64,000 nt of DNA from Dasypus novemcinctus (lineage: Eukaryota > Chordata > Mammalia > Cingulata > Dasypodidae): assembly GCF_030445035.2 (NCBI RefSeq), contig NC_080690.1:33630796-33694795 (forward strand), given 5' to 3'. The stretch's first letter is position 1; the number at the start of each line of letters is the position of its first letter. The notes beneath the pieces are model-generated. The model was not told where the DNA came from, ran no database searches, and worked only from the letters and a program-made list of their open reading frames with translations. Shown piece by piece: positions 10,503-21,187 of the stretch. The translations under genes and the position numbers were made by a program.

Positions 10503-13500
10503 CTACATAAGAAAAAAAGACACCTTCAAAGGCGAGAAATAGGGAAGAGCCCTTCCTAGCTCAGGACTCTGCCCTGGTATCAGGAAGGAGGCACTCTGGG
10601 TAGGACCCAACTACTGGGGAGACGTAGGACGGGAAGGTTATTCTGCATTTCTGCTTAATGCTAACCCTGGTTACTCTTAAAAAATGTACCACTCTATGCC
10701 AAAAACACATTTGTTTTTTTCCTATAAAAAGCCTTCCTTATATGAAAGGCAAGGCAGAATTAGACCTGCGGTTTTGGCCTTGCCCTTTTGATGATTTCAG
10801 GGCCCTGGAGTAGTAGTTGAGGCCCATTTCACCAAAACACAAGAAAGACTGGGCGTCACGGGTCCCAGGTCCCGGCTAGAGCACGAAAGCAGCTCACTCT
10901 CTGTTGCCTCACTAGCTGCTAGACTAATATTGGCCACTCCTCAGGGGGATGATGGGGAAGCATGGGAGATGGTTTGTATTTGACACTTCTACTCTCTCTA
11001 CATGGTTCAATGCAACTTAAAAAAGGCAGAAGTGACTTACTGCTCTGTAGTCCAGAAACATTTCTTTAAAGGCCAGGAAATCTGTAAACGTGAGTAGCAT
11101 GTCAAATATGTCACCAGCCACTTCATCTTTATGGTGCCTGCAAAAGGAAAAGGATGACTGTTTCCTGAATGAATGTCACAGGCATTGTCTCTTCACTACT
11201 TCATTCAAAGGTTTTGAAGACCTACCCCCCAGGAACTAACCACCAAGGTGTCGACATTTAAGCACTAAGCACTCAAAAGGAAGGCTTTTCAGAGTGGGGA
11301 AAGGTAGAAAACCATGAAAGATACAGAGTCTCAAGTTCAACTCACTGTAACGTTGTTGTGAAAGCCGCCATGTTAAATCCAGGAATCCGTTCCAGTAGCT
11401 GCTCCTCAATATACTTTTCTACCAAGGAAATCTAAAATAGTGGAAAGGATCTTGGTCAGGCCACTCTTTAGGAAAAATTTACTTTTTTTTTCAGAAAGCC
11501 TGTTCTCCAGCCCTTCACAAACATTTCCCGAGTGCTGGAGACACCAAAGAGGACCAAAACACAGCTCCTGCAGTGTTTTGGTAAATAATATTGGCAGATA
11601 ATTATAATGGAACAGGGTGAATGTTCTAATACAGGTAGAGGCTTTTCTTCCTGGATAGAAGAAATCTTTGCAAAAAAGAACGTTTAAAAAAGTATGCATT
11701 TGGACCAGTCACATTTGGAGTGGTCACAGGGTTCCTAGATAGTAGATTTAACATAAACGGCTTGGCCTGAAACCTCCTTCAGCCATTACACCCGGCATCT
11801 GCGTTAAAAGGAAGTCATGGAGTCTTAGACCTATTCTTAGGCAGCTGAGGTAATCCCAGGAGGCTGAGACCCAAGGGTCAAGAGTTGAGGTTTCTGGGTT
11901 TGAGTCTTGGTTTTGTCACCACCTAGTTAGTGATCTTGGTCTCAGTTTTCACTTTTACCATACCTGAATGAGTCATGAAGTTGAAAAAAATTGTATATGA
12001 AAGCCAAAATGTCTAAAGTATGCAAATGCAAGGTATGGGGAACCCACATACTTTAAAGGGAAGCAGCATTATGGTCAAGCCAAGATTTAAGAAAGTAAGT
12101 AGCTGATGAACTTATCAAATGGTTGTCTCAAAGTCTTGGAAATGACCACATGAGCTGGGTAGAGGAATAATGAACAGATGGGGACTCTATCAGATTCTAA
12201 TTAGGACCCCTGGCTGCATATTGGTGGCAGATTTTAAAAGGCAAGAACAAATTTCAACATTTTTGGATTCTAAGTTTAAATTTTAAAGAAATACTGGTCT
12301 GGTAAGAGAAATAGAGATCCACTTACATATTCATTAAAAATGGGTGTGTAGGTGAGTTTATTCTCTTCCGTGTCTTCAAACTCCTGGTAGTACTTGTCCA
12401 TGAAATTTCTCTGTAATAACTGGAACTCATCATCTGAATTACAATAGGGAAAATGTGTTCTTTTTAAAGGAGACTAAAAACCATCTGATATATTAAATAT
12501 TAAGTAAGTAGTACTTTTGTGTTGGTAGTATTACTACTTTCTCAATGTCCAGTGTAGGTGAGGGAAAGTTGATGGTGTTTTAAGGGGGCAGGGCATTCTG
12601 TTAAAAGGGATGTTGAATAGAGCAATCCAGTCCATTTTAAAAACATTCCACATAGGGTGGCTTGGGAACTCTCACTTTTCTATAAAGGAACACATTGGGT
12701 TTTCTCTTATTTTACTTCAGAAAGTAATTTTAGCAGCAGTGGGGCAAACTGTAGTGATTAAAAATATGGGCTCTAAAAAATACACAAACAAATAAATAAA
12801 AGTATGGGCTCTGACAGAGGCCAGACTGCCTGGGTTCAAGTTCCACTTCAGCCATTTACTAGCTGTAAGCCCCAGTTTCTTCATCTGAAAAATGAGGATG
12901 ATAGGGTTGCAAGGTGGATTTTAGATGTTAGGGAATTTTAACAACTAAATAGGACATTATTTCTAAAAATAAAAAGGAAGTTTCATAAAGGACCTGACGT
13001 TGGGATAAACACCCTGTACTTTCAGAAGGCTCATTTTCCCATAGCAAACAGGCTACCCATAAAGGGCAACAACTGAATGGATTTCTCAGCAATCCTCGAA
13101 GCCACACAGGATGAGAGCTTAGTGGTAGTGAAACTTCTATATTGAGGAGCTAAAGGTATGAAGCTTTAAAGGACCTAGAGGTACAAATACTTGGTCAGCC
13201 ATTGTCATACTAAACTGAATAAGCTACCCAGCCAGTAACACCAAAAAATACATGTTCCTTTCTCAGAAAACCTAATAGATAAAGATTTCTCTTTAGTTTC
13301 TCCCACCCACGTATTGGTCTTAAGCCTTTGATGCCAGTCACACCGCTTGCCTGTTACTTAGCAGGACTTATTTACGCCAAAATGAATCCACAAATAGGAA
13401 CTCAAAATCCCGGGAACCACAAGCCAGCCAAAGGATACCTCTGTTTTCTTCATGGGCATATGTATTTAGGGTTTGATGTTTCATTTTATGTTTTAAAACT

Positions 13501-16500
13501 CAAACTGCCTGAAAAATGAGATTCCTCTTATCCTACATGAGATAAAGTAGGTCGATATTTCTTGAAGTTTTCACCAGAGCCCCATAACTTCTAGTTACCC
13601 CACTACTCAATAACTCCCTTCCAGGCTGGGGGAATCTATGTGGCTGTTAGTTGTTCTGAGGGGTACTGGGCTGTTTGCCTCAAAGTCACAGCAAGCCTTA
13701 CTAGTATCACTTGCACACTGTTAAAAATGACATGCAGTGCGGATGATTGTGGGAAGATGGCGATGGACTAGCAGGCAAAGCTGAATGCTTTCACAAAAAC
13801 AACAGAGAAAGAGCCAAAACCTGTCTGAGGGACCTGCTCTGGGAATCTGCTATGCAACTACCAGAAGGGTAAAGGACAGAGAGATGAAGAAGCCAAAATG
13901 ACAAGCCCCTGTGGCAACGAGGAAGGGTTTCCCTCCTCCACCTCCAAGATATTACACTGGACTAAAACACCTAGCTCACAGCAACAGACTGAGAGGGGAG
14001 CAGACATCATCCTTCCTGTCAGCTGTTTCAAGGGAAAAGGAAGGGGAGACTGCGGTGCTTTCCTTCAGTGAATTCCACCAGCAGAGCCTGCTTTGAATCT
14101 CTGATCTAGAGATTCAACACAAGAACACAGGAAAGCCCAGATTGAACCACCTCCATGGGAAGGTGTGCTGATGAACGTCATCTCCTGGTTGGCCTGGAAA
14201 TTGCAGGGACAAAACCTGTTTCTGCTCTCTGTATTCAACCCCTGTGAAAAAAATCTGTGTCCCACTAGTGAGTCCATAGCCCAATTTTGAAAACTTAAGC
14301 TGAGCAATTTTAAAGACTGAGAATAAGTTGAACCAAATAAAAAAGAGCTGTGAAAGAAAAAAAAAAAAAAAACACAATAGGCAAGAGAAAGAAATTAGCC
14401 ATCAGAGTAAATTCATCAACATATTCAAATCCCTAGACATTAGCAAAAAATTACAAGCCATACTAGGAAAAAGGAAGAGATAGCCCAACTAAATATCCTG
14501 AAGAGATACAGGATTTAAGACAATTAATCAGTGATAATCACACAATTCTCCTAAATATTTAAAGAAAATATGACTATAGAAATAAAGAATATTAAGAAGA
14601 CACTGGGGAGCATAAAGAACAATTTGAAGCCTGCAAAGAAAAGTAAGAGATCTTATGGGAATGAAAGATATGATGGATTAAAAATACATTAGAGGCACAT
14701 AAGAGCAGATTTGAATTGCCTGAAGACAGAATTAGTTATTTCAAAGACAGAATATCTGAACTGGAAAAAATAGGACAACAGAAAGAGAATGCAAAAATTG
14801 GAACAGAGTCTCAGGGAATTGGATGACAACACAAAATACACAAACATTCACAGTATTGGTGTCCCAGAAGAAGAGAATGGACAAGGGGCAGAAAGAATAT
14901 ATGAGGAAATAATGACTGAAAACTTCCCAACCATTATGAAGGACATAAATATCAATATCCAAGGACAACGCACCCCAAAGAGAATAAATCCACATAGACC
15001 TACCCTGAAACACCTCCTATTCAGAATGATAAATATCAGAGATAAAGAGAGGATTCTGAAAGAAGCAAGAGAAAAGCAAAGCATCACATACAAGGGAAAC
15101 TTGATAAGATTAAATGCTGACCTCATATCAGATAACATGGAGGAGAGAAAAAATGGTATGGTGTATTTAAAGTACTGAAAGGGAAAAACAGCCAGCCAAA
15201 AATTCAGTATCCAGCAAAGCTGTCCTTCAAAAATGAGGATGAGTTCCAAGTCTTCAGAGACAAACAGAAACTGATAGAATATGTTACCAAAAGATCTGAT
15301 TTGCAAGAGCTACTAAAGGGGGTACTGCAGCCTTAAAGGAAAAAACAAAGGCGAGAGATTTGGAGACGAGTTTAGAAATGAAGATTATTAAGAAGGGTAA
15401 ACTAAGGATAAGAAGACAGACAATAGAACAATATGAAAAAGGAGGCGAAGTAAGTAATGCTGTTATAGTAATAACACTGAATGTTAATGGACTGAACTTC
15501 CAATCAAAAGACATAGAATGATAGAATGGATAAAAATATATGAGCCGGGTATATGTTGTCTACCAGAGACCCACCTCAGATGTAAGGACACAACCAGGTT
15601 AAAAGTGAAAGGTTGGGGGGAAGTGGATGTGGCTCAACTGACAGAGCATCCACCTACCATATAGGAGGTCCAGGTTTCGAACCCAGGGCATTCTGGCCCA
15701 TGTGGTGAGGTGGCCCATGTACAGTGCTGCCACACGCAAGAGTGCCATGCCACAGGAGTGTCCACCCCCACATGGAGAGCCCCACACCAGAGGAGTGCAC
15801 CCTGCAAGGAGAGCCGCCCCACGCAAAAAAAGCGCAACCCGCCTAGGAGTGGTGCCACACACACACAGAGCTGAAGCAGCAAGATGACACAACAAAAAAA
15901 GACACAGATTCCCTGGGCTGCTGAGAATGCAAACAGACATGGAACAATACACAGAGAATGGACACAAAAGAGTGGACAATGGGGGAGGAGGGTGGAGAGA
16001 AATAAACAAACGTAAAAATCTTAAAAAAAAAAAAAAAAAGTGAAAGGTTGGAAAAAGGTATTCCATGCAAATAGTAACCAAAAAAGAGCTGGAGAAGACC
16101 AGATAAATGTAAAATAACATTACAGGATATGAACAATAATTACTCAGTGCAACAGGCAAATTGTTTCTGTGATGAGCATTCTGTAATTTTTTCATACAAA
16201 ATAACCATTTGCTTTTAATTGAGGAGGGCTGGAGAAGGAGAAGAAAAAAAAATGACATGCAGGGAGTGGATGTGGCTCAAGTGGTTGAGTGCTGGCTTCC
16301 CACATACAAGGTCCCAGGTTCAATCCCCCATCCCTAAAAAAAAAAAAGATGTGCAGCTTCATGTTTTCTCTTTTTTAAAAGAGAACTCTCCAAAATGATT
16401 TCAAGGTCTTCAAAAGCAAGGGTCTAAGACCTAAAGAGCATCGTTCCCATGGTTGTGGTGAGGAAGCTTACCCATGATGATGTCCTCTAAATATCCAACC

Positions 16501-17228
16501 ACAGCATCAAATTCTGCATCAGAGGCGGAAGAGCTGAAAATTAATATTCCCGGATTAGGTGCTATATCAAATTATTGGTTACTTTTAGAAATTACATTTT
16601 CAAACATGCAGAAAGGGAAAAAAAAGCTTCAATAATTAAGAATGATTGTCTAATCTAGCAATTCCAAACAGAAGAAAACCCATTTACCCATCAGTGGCAT
16701 TAAAGAATGTTATGGTTCCACCTTCAGCAAACCCTATATGACACAAAGAATTCCAAAAGGAACAATAAAGGGAGCAAAGGCTCACGTGGGACATTTCCGA
16801 TCCTTCCTGGCACTTACTTGCTGCGGGATCACTCACCGCATCTTTGCTATCGCCCCACACCTCTCTGCTGTGAGCCTGAGCCCGGCGTGCGATCCTGGGG
16901 GCGGGGAGGCTGGGGGGTCGTGTGGCCCGCGGTCAGGTCTGGGCAGCCCACACCCGCCTGACGGCTGACGGCTGAGGGCGCCAGGCTGAGGGATTGTGAT
17001 GGGGGCCTTGATAGCAGGCTGGCGCCCGCCCGCACTCCGCTGCTCCCGGACCTGACCAGCGTGGCCCGACCGTCGCAGCAGCCGCAGAATCTAGACCCAG
17101 AACTACGGCGCAGCCTTGGCGGCTCCCCGCCCCGCCCCGCCCCGCGAGGAGACCCCTTTCACCCGCGGAGGCCCCGGCGGCGTCCCTCACATGGACAGCG
17201 CGAAGCTCTCTTCCTCTAAGGCGTCCAT
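10401..17228 (-). CDS. ARL2BP: ARF-like 2 binding protein (BART), complete
   Basis: Six exons (17191-17228, 16472-16533, 12327-12433, 11346-11431, 11041-11137, 10401-10502) total 492 nt, or 163 codons plus stop, the same length as the human protein. The product starts MDALEEESFALS and ends NSLRH. ARL2BP is a helical effector that binds GTP-bound ARL2 and ARL3. It acts at cilia and centrosomes and in mitochondria, and human loss causes retinal degeneration with laterality defects. All introns are GT-AG and phases match throughout. The start has a strong context (G at -3 and G at +4). Residue 13, split between exons 1 and 2, reads Ile where I recall Phe in human. Intron 2 carries a large L1 fragment with a nested SINE. 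Confidence 0.96.
11041..11137 (-). CDS. ARL2BP: ARL2BP exon 5
   Basis: The 97-nt exon encodes HHKDEVAGDIFDMLLTFTDF and LAFKEMFLDYRA, residues 98-130. The acceptor is ttgcag and the donor gtaagt from 11040. This is the conserved helical core of the BART fold. Confidence 0.95.
11346..11431 (-). CDS. ARL2BP: ARL2BP exon 4
   Basis: The 86-nt exon encodes ISLVEKYIEEQLLERIPGFN and MAAFTTTL, residues 70-97. The acceptor is ttttag. The donor gtgagt starts at 11345 and splits a CA|G codon. Confidence 0.95.
11880..12000 (+). mobile_element. MIR fragment in ARL2BP intron 3
   Basis: It contains tttgagtcttggttttgtcaccac...agttagtgatcttggtctcagtttt, the MIR core order. It is short and diverged. Confidence 0.5.
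12327..12433 (-). CDS. ARL2BP: ARL2BP exon 3
   Basis: The 107-nt exon encodes DDEFQLLQRNFMDKYYQEFE through TPIFNEY, residues 34-69. The acceptor is attcag and the donor gtaagt at 12321-12326. It ends in phase 0. Confidence 0.95.
12790..12970 (+). mobile_element. MIR in ARL2BP intron 2
   Basis: Its gactgcctgggttcaagt, ccatttactagctgta and cagtttcttcatctgaaaaatgagg blocks lie in the MIR order. Confidence 0.75.
14789..15178 (+). pseudogene. L1 ORF1 fragment
   Basis: A 129-codon open frame covers the middle and C-terminal part of L1 ORF1p, including IYEEIMTENFPTIMKD and INIRDKERILKEAREKQSIT. The remaining C-terminus (PAKLSFKNEDEFQVFRDKQK) follows out of frame at about 15181-15335. It is a retrotransposon remnant and not a host gene. 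Confidence 0.75.
15617..16037 (+). mobile_element. DAS-III SINE inside the L1 ORF2
   Basis: It is bounded by the duplicated aaaagtgaaaggttgg at 15601-15616 and about 16036-16051, a 16-bp TSD. It has the DAS-III order and an A18 tail. The host L1 reading resumes after the second TSD copy, so the SINE is younger than the L1. Confidence 0.92.
16261..16347 (+). mobile_element. Short DAS SINE
   Basis: A single unit runs agggagtggatgtggctcaa to caatccccc and an A-tail, 124 bp from the ARL2BP exon 2 donor and antisense to the gene. Confidence 0.8.
16472..16533 (-). CDS. ARL2BP: ARL2BP exon 2
   Basis: The 62-nt exon encodes SSASDAEFDAVVGYLEDIIM with split codons at both ends. The acceptor is tttcag and the donor gtaagc at 16466-16471. 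It holds the N-terminal helix involved in GTPase binding. A short DAS SINE lies 124 bp into the following intron. Confidence 0.95.
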
Positions 17229-17720
17229 CGCCGCCGCCGCCTCCAGCCGCGCGGACTGCCGGGCCCGTCGGGCTCCTACCCAGCCCGTTGCCCGGGCCCA
17301 GCCTCCGCTCCGCTCCGCTGAGCCCCAAACGGCATCGAGGGCACGTCGCCCGGCCGGCAGGAGGCCTCGCCGCCGGGGCCACGGCCTGCCCACGGCCCAG
17401 CCGAGTCTGCGCCTGCGCGAAAGGCCCGGGCCTCAGGCTCCTCGCGCAGCGGCCACGCACCGCCCCTGCCTCCACGCCCGGCCCGGCGGCTTTGCGCCCG
17501 CCGCCGCCGCAGCCTCTGCGGGTCCCCGGGTCCGTTACTGACCACTGGGCGTCGCGCCCCGCCTCCCGTCACCATGGCCACCGCGCCCCCTTCCGCCCGC
17601 CTCATTCCCAGCCCCCGGCTACTCGCCTCGCGGGCTCCCGGCAGCCAATCCCGGAGGCGCGTTACCCGACGCCAGGGGCGGGGCAGAGGCCCGGAGAGGA
17701 AGTGCGGGGAAGGAAAGTCG
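16860..17720 (-). promoter_or_regulatory. ARL2BP: CpG-island promoter of ARL2BP
   Basis: A dense run of CpG dinucleotides covers the first ARL2BP exon and its upstream side. Visible elements are a CCAAT box at 17645-17649, a GC box (ggggcgggg) at 17675-17683, and a repeated ccgcccc tract near 17128-17147. There is no TATA box. This fits a housekeeping promoter with dispersed starts; the TSS probably lies between about 17300 and 17600 but cannot be fixed from sequence. Confidence 0.8.
17191..17228 (-). CDS. ARL2BP: ARL2BP coding exon 1
   Basis: The exon encodes MDALEEESFALS plus two bases (AT) of codon 13. The donor gtgagg starts at 17190. The ATG (17226-17228) follows a GCG-rich leader and is followed by G. 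The exon lies inside the CpG island. Confidence 0.94.
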
Positions 17721-19600
17721 CGAAGGCGTTCAAGCAAGGAGTGGGATTGCTGAGTTGTTCAGATGCTATGTGGCGCTTTACGGATGGAAGAATTGAAGCC
17801 AAGAGCCTCAGTTTCCTCACTTGCAACTATGGGGATAAGTTGCACCTCGCAGAGTATTTGTGAAGATTAAGTATTTTAAAACTTGTTTAAAGAGAACTGT
17901 ATACTACAAATCGCTTGAGCGCCAACTCTTTGTTTTGAAGCGTACTGCAAAAGTGATTTGCAAGACAGTCACTCCTCGTGCAAGGAAAGCCCCACCGCAA
18001 GCACTGGTTCTGCCATTTGATTGAAATTTACATAGTAAAGATGATCTCTACATCATAAAGTTTATTCAGTAGGAACCTTTTTCTAGGTAAATCGTGCAAG
18101 ATAAAAGTTAACAGAACCACTCAATCTAAACAATAGTCCATACCAAAACTGCCAACTTTTGCAAAAGGATTCCCTAAAGGTGATTTCTCTTGATTGGACC
18201 ACTGGGCATTACATCTCATTGGCTTTGGGCCACTGGGCATTATATCTCATTAGCTTTGGGCCAAATGGGTGTTGTGTTTGAGTTGGCAGACATAGTCTCT
18301 GAGTGGACATAAAATAGATCAGTGAGACATGGATCTAGTTACAGAGATACATAATTGTATCTAGAATGAAATCAATTCTCAGAGCTACTATGTTTTGCAC
18401 CAGGTAGGAGAGAGGCATCTAGAAAGGTGTGCTGAATAAGATGGATCAAGTTTAGTCAAGCACTGGTTACAGGGCTCACCAGCAAATTGGACAGACTTCC
18501 TAATGACCTACTTTCTCTATATTCCACTCTTCTGGACTAAATGAACTTGCCCACCTTTTTTTTTTTTTTCTAAGTTTTTATTTATTTTTAAAAAAATGTT
18601 TTCCCCACCCTTCTTAATATTGCTAAGTCATTTATGGGGCCAGAGTGGAACAGGAATGAAATTCAGTGATTTTATCGGTTCCAGTTATCAACTGCTGTTA
18701 TAAACCTCTGGAAAACATAGTGGCTTAAAACAAGAGTTATTTTGCTCACCAATCTGCAATCTGGGCAACTACTGTAGCCTGTTGCCCTTGTAGTCAGCGG
18801 AAGCATTGGAGCTGGAGGAGCCTCTTCCAAAATAGTTCACTCATGTGGCTGGCAAAATGGTGTTAGCTCTTAGAAGCTCACCTGTAGCTGTTAGCGAGAG
18901 GGCTGGGCACTTCAGTTGCTTTTTTGTAGATTTTCCTTGGAGATGTTTGGGTTTTCTCAAAACATGGCTGGGTCCAAGAACCAGTATTTCAAGTGACAGG
19001 AAGTAGAAACTGCCAGTCTCTTCAGGCCTGGGCCTGGAAACTGGCACATCACTTCTATTGAATTCTATTGGTCAAGCAGTCAAAAAGAACTTACCAGATT
19101 TAAGGGGATGGGGCATAAACCTCACTTCTTGACTGGAGGAATCTCAAAAAAATTGTGGTCATCTTTTGCAACACCATCTGGCTCTAGGAACAAATGGGGA
19201 TAAAGATAACAGGTACCCACTTACTCAGGCATGTGCCAGTTACTGTACTGAATGAACCTTTTATATGGTCTCTTTTTGAAATACTTAAAACCCTAGGAAA
19301 AAAGAAAAAGAAAAACCCTATGAAGTGGGTATTGTTATTTCCATTTCACAGATTTGAAAATCAAGGCATCTTTAGTGGTTAAAGTACACACACTGGTGGT
19401 AAATTGTATCTAAGGGCCTATTTTAATCATTTTGCTAGGTGGCCCCTAATTCCTGGGTTGTCAGATCATACTCTTGGGAATCTGATTTTTTTCTGTTGAA
19501 AACAGAATGGTGGCCTTTTTTTTCTACTGTTACAAATATTAAAAATTGATTTGAATGTTAAATGTTCTACATTAATAAACTTTTCTTAAATCCTTTGTGG
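17721..19600. other. Intergenic, ARL2BP upstream
   Basis: It holds a 31-bp tandem duplication at 18199-18260, an old unassigned mammalian repeat at about 18670-19110 (agttatcaactgctgttata and agtggcttaaaaca blocks) and a MIR-like patch at about 19190-19385. No gene is recognised. Confidence 0.5.
18199..18260 (+). repeat. 31-bp tandem duplication
   Basis: Two adjacent copies of ccactgggcattacatctc... (18199-18229 and 18230-18260) differ at two positions. It lies about 0.5 kb upstream of the ARL2BP CpG island. Confidence 0.9.
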
Positions 19601-19602
19601 GC

Positions 19603-19930
19603 TAGCAATGGATGTGACGGTAGCACAACATTGGAAACATAATTCACGACACTGAACTATATATTTCAATGTGGTTAGAAGGAGGAAATTTTAGGTTGTA
19701 TGTTACCAGAATAAAAATAAATCCATAGGACTATATAACATAGTGAACCCTGATGTAAACCATGGACCATAGTTAATAGTCCACTTATAAAAATGCTCTT
19801 TTATCAATTATAACAAATGTACCATACTAATGCAAAGTGTTAATAATAGGGAGGTATATGGGAAATATGGGAACGCTATTTTATGAATTTTTCTGTAAAC
19901 CTAAAGCTCTAATTAAAAAAGCGAATAGCA
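19603..19930 (+). mobile_element. L1 LINE 3' end
   Basis: The order ataacaaatgtaccatacta, gttaataatagggaggtata, tttttctgtaaacctaaagc and ctctaattaaaaaa matches the 3' UTR end of mammalian L1. It is 5'-truncated. Confidence 0.75.
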
Positions 19931-20639
19931 AAAAAATGAACTTGGAAAGACTTGATCTTAGTTGGAGGGATTATTTTCTTGAATGCATATTCATGATGGT
20001 TGAAATTCATGCAAAATCATTTTCTGCTAATGCCTACCATTTTCTGCTAGTGAAATTGTTTGAATCACAACACAATAGTGATTGAATTGACTATTTCTGG
20101 GTATGATGCAAATGCATCATGATTTTCCTCTGCCCTACTTACATCATTAAAAGAAGGTGGCAATTCATTAAAAAAATTTTTGGCTGGAACCCTGGGACAT
20201 TTCCCTCATGAAATCACTGGAGAAATGCCATAACTCAATTTTTTAGGTTGTTTTTTCCTGGTACAATATCAGCAGTAAAATTTAGCCTTCAGTTTCTCTT
20301 AAGATCCTTACTTTCAGTACAGAGTACGGATACTGTTGACTCTCTTCCATACAATTTGCTAATCTCACTTTTTCTCTTCTCTTGGAAGCAGCTCCAAAAT
20401 TAAAATTTTGCTTCCATTCTAAGTGACTTTAATCAATTTAATACTGAAGTCCTCTTGTTTTATGGTCTGACAGTTAAGAATGGGAAAAGTAGACCATTTT
20501 ATGAGCAGAGTTCAAGGGTAGATTTCTGAAAGCTAATAGGTTCCTGCATTCCTTTGACTACCCGCAAGAGAGTATCTATTAATTCCATTTAATTCTTGCC
20601 ACGAAATTTACAGACCACCTTCACCTCCCAGCTCAGCCA

Positions 20640-20965
20640 CTTCAGAATCTCCTTATTGGTGCCCCTCCCCACCCCATCCCCATTTCATCTACTAACATTA
20701 CTTCCTCAGGAAGGTTTCTTCTAATGCCAACCTCTCCCACACCCACCCCCCCAGCCCCCAATCTAAATTAGATCCTACTCATTCTCTTTCATAACACCCT
20801 ATTCTTTTCCTTCAGGGTACTAACAGTTTATTACAATACACACAAATATATTTGTCTCCCCCCCCACCAGACATACGTTCCATTAATACATCTATTTTGT
20901 CCACCTCATAGGTATGCTGCCCAGCACGTTATATACTCAATAAAGATGTGCTGGATAAGTGAGTG
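20640..20965 (+). mobile_element. L2 LINE fragment
   Basis: It carries a cctcaggaaggtttcttct block, ctcataggtatgctgcccagc and ctcaataaagatgtgctggat, matching the L2 3' end. Confidence 0.6.
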
Positions 20966-21109
20966 ATTAGCCTTGTTTCTTAATTCTAATACTTGATTCT
21001 CTCCAACCTTGAAAACTAGCCCTTAAATCTGAGAGTATATTATCTTATAACTTTAGCAGAAGGCAACAATGAAAGTTGTAAAATCTTAGTTAAAAAAAGG
21101 CAACAAATG

Positions 21110-21115
21110 TTTATT
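21110..21115 (-). terminator. RSPRY1: RSPRY1 polyadenylation signal candidate
   Basis: AATAAA on the minus strand lies 1.41 kb past the stop codon. A second hexamer at 21611-21616 would give a 3' UTR of about 0.9 kb. Confidence 0.4.
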
Positions 21116-21161
21116 TAACGGAAATTATTGTATTCACCACAAGCTAAAGAAGAGAACACAG

Positions 21162-21187
21162 ACACACACACACACACACACACACAC
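21162..21187. repeat. (AC)13 microsatellite
   Basis: Thirteen AC units lie near the distal end of the inferred RSPRY1 3' UTR. They would be transcribed as GU repeats. Confidence 0.95.

Larger units (their letters stand above)
13743..16140 (+). mobile_element. L1 LINE: 5' UTR, ORF1 and start of ORF2, 3' part missing
   Basis: A gggaagatggcga start resembles an L1 5' end. ORF1 remnants follow: a coiled-coil-like part, then RINPHRPTLKHLLFRM and RDKERILKEAREKQ. ORF2 begins near 15478 with LNVNGLN and continues CLPETHLRCKDTTRLKVKG, interrupted by a SINE, then resumes WKKVFHANSNQKRAG before homology is lost near 16110. Frames are broken. It lies in ARL2BP intron 2, antisense to the gene. Confidence 0.8.

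Noticed and set aside
17288-17863. A 191-codon plus-strand open frame across the CpG island
   Set aside because: It is proline- and arginine-rich, depends on CpG composition and lies antisense to ARL2BP exon 1. No known protein is recognised.
18670-19110. A possible LTR or MER element
   Set aside because: The agtggcttaaaaca block is familiar from old mammalian repeats, but I could not assign a family with confidence.
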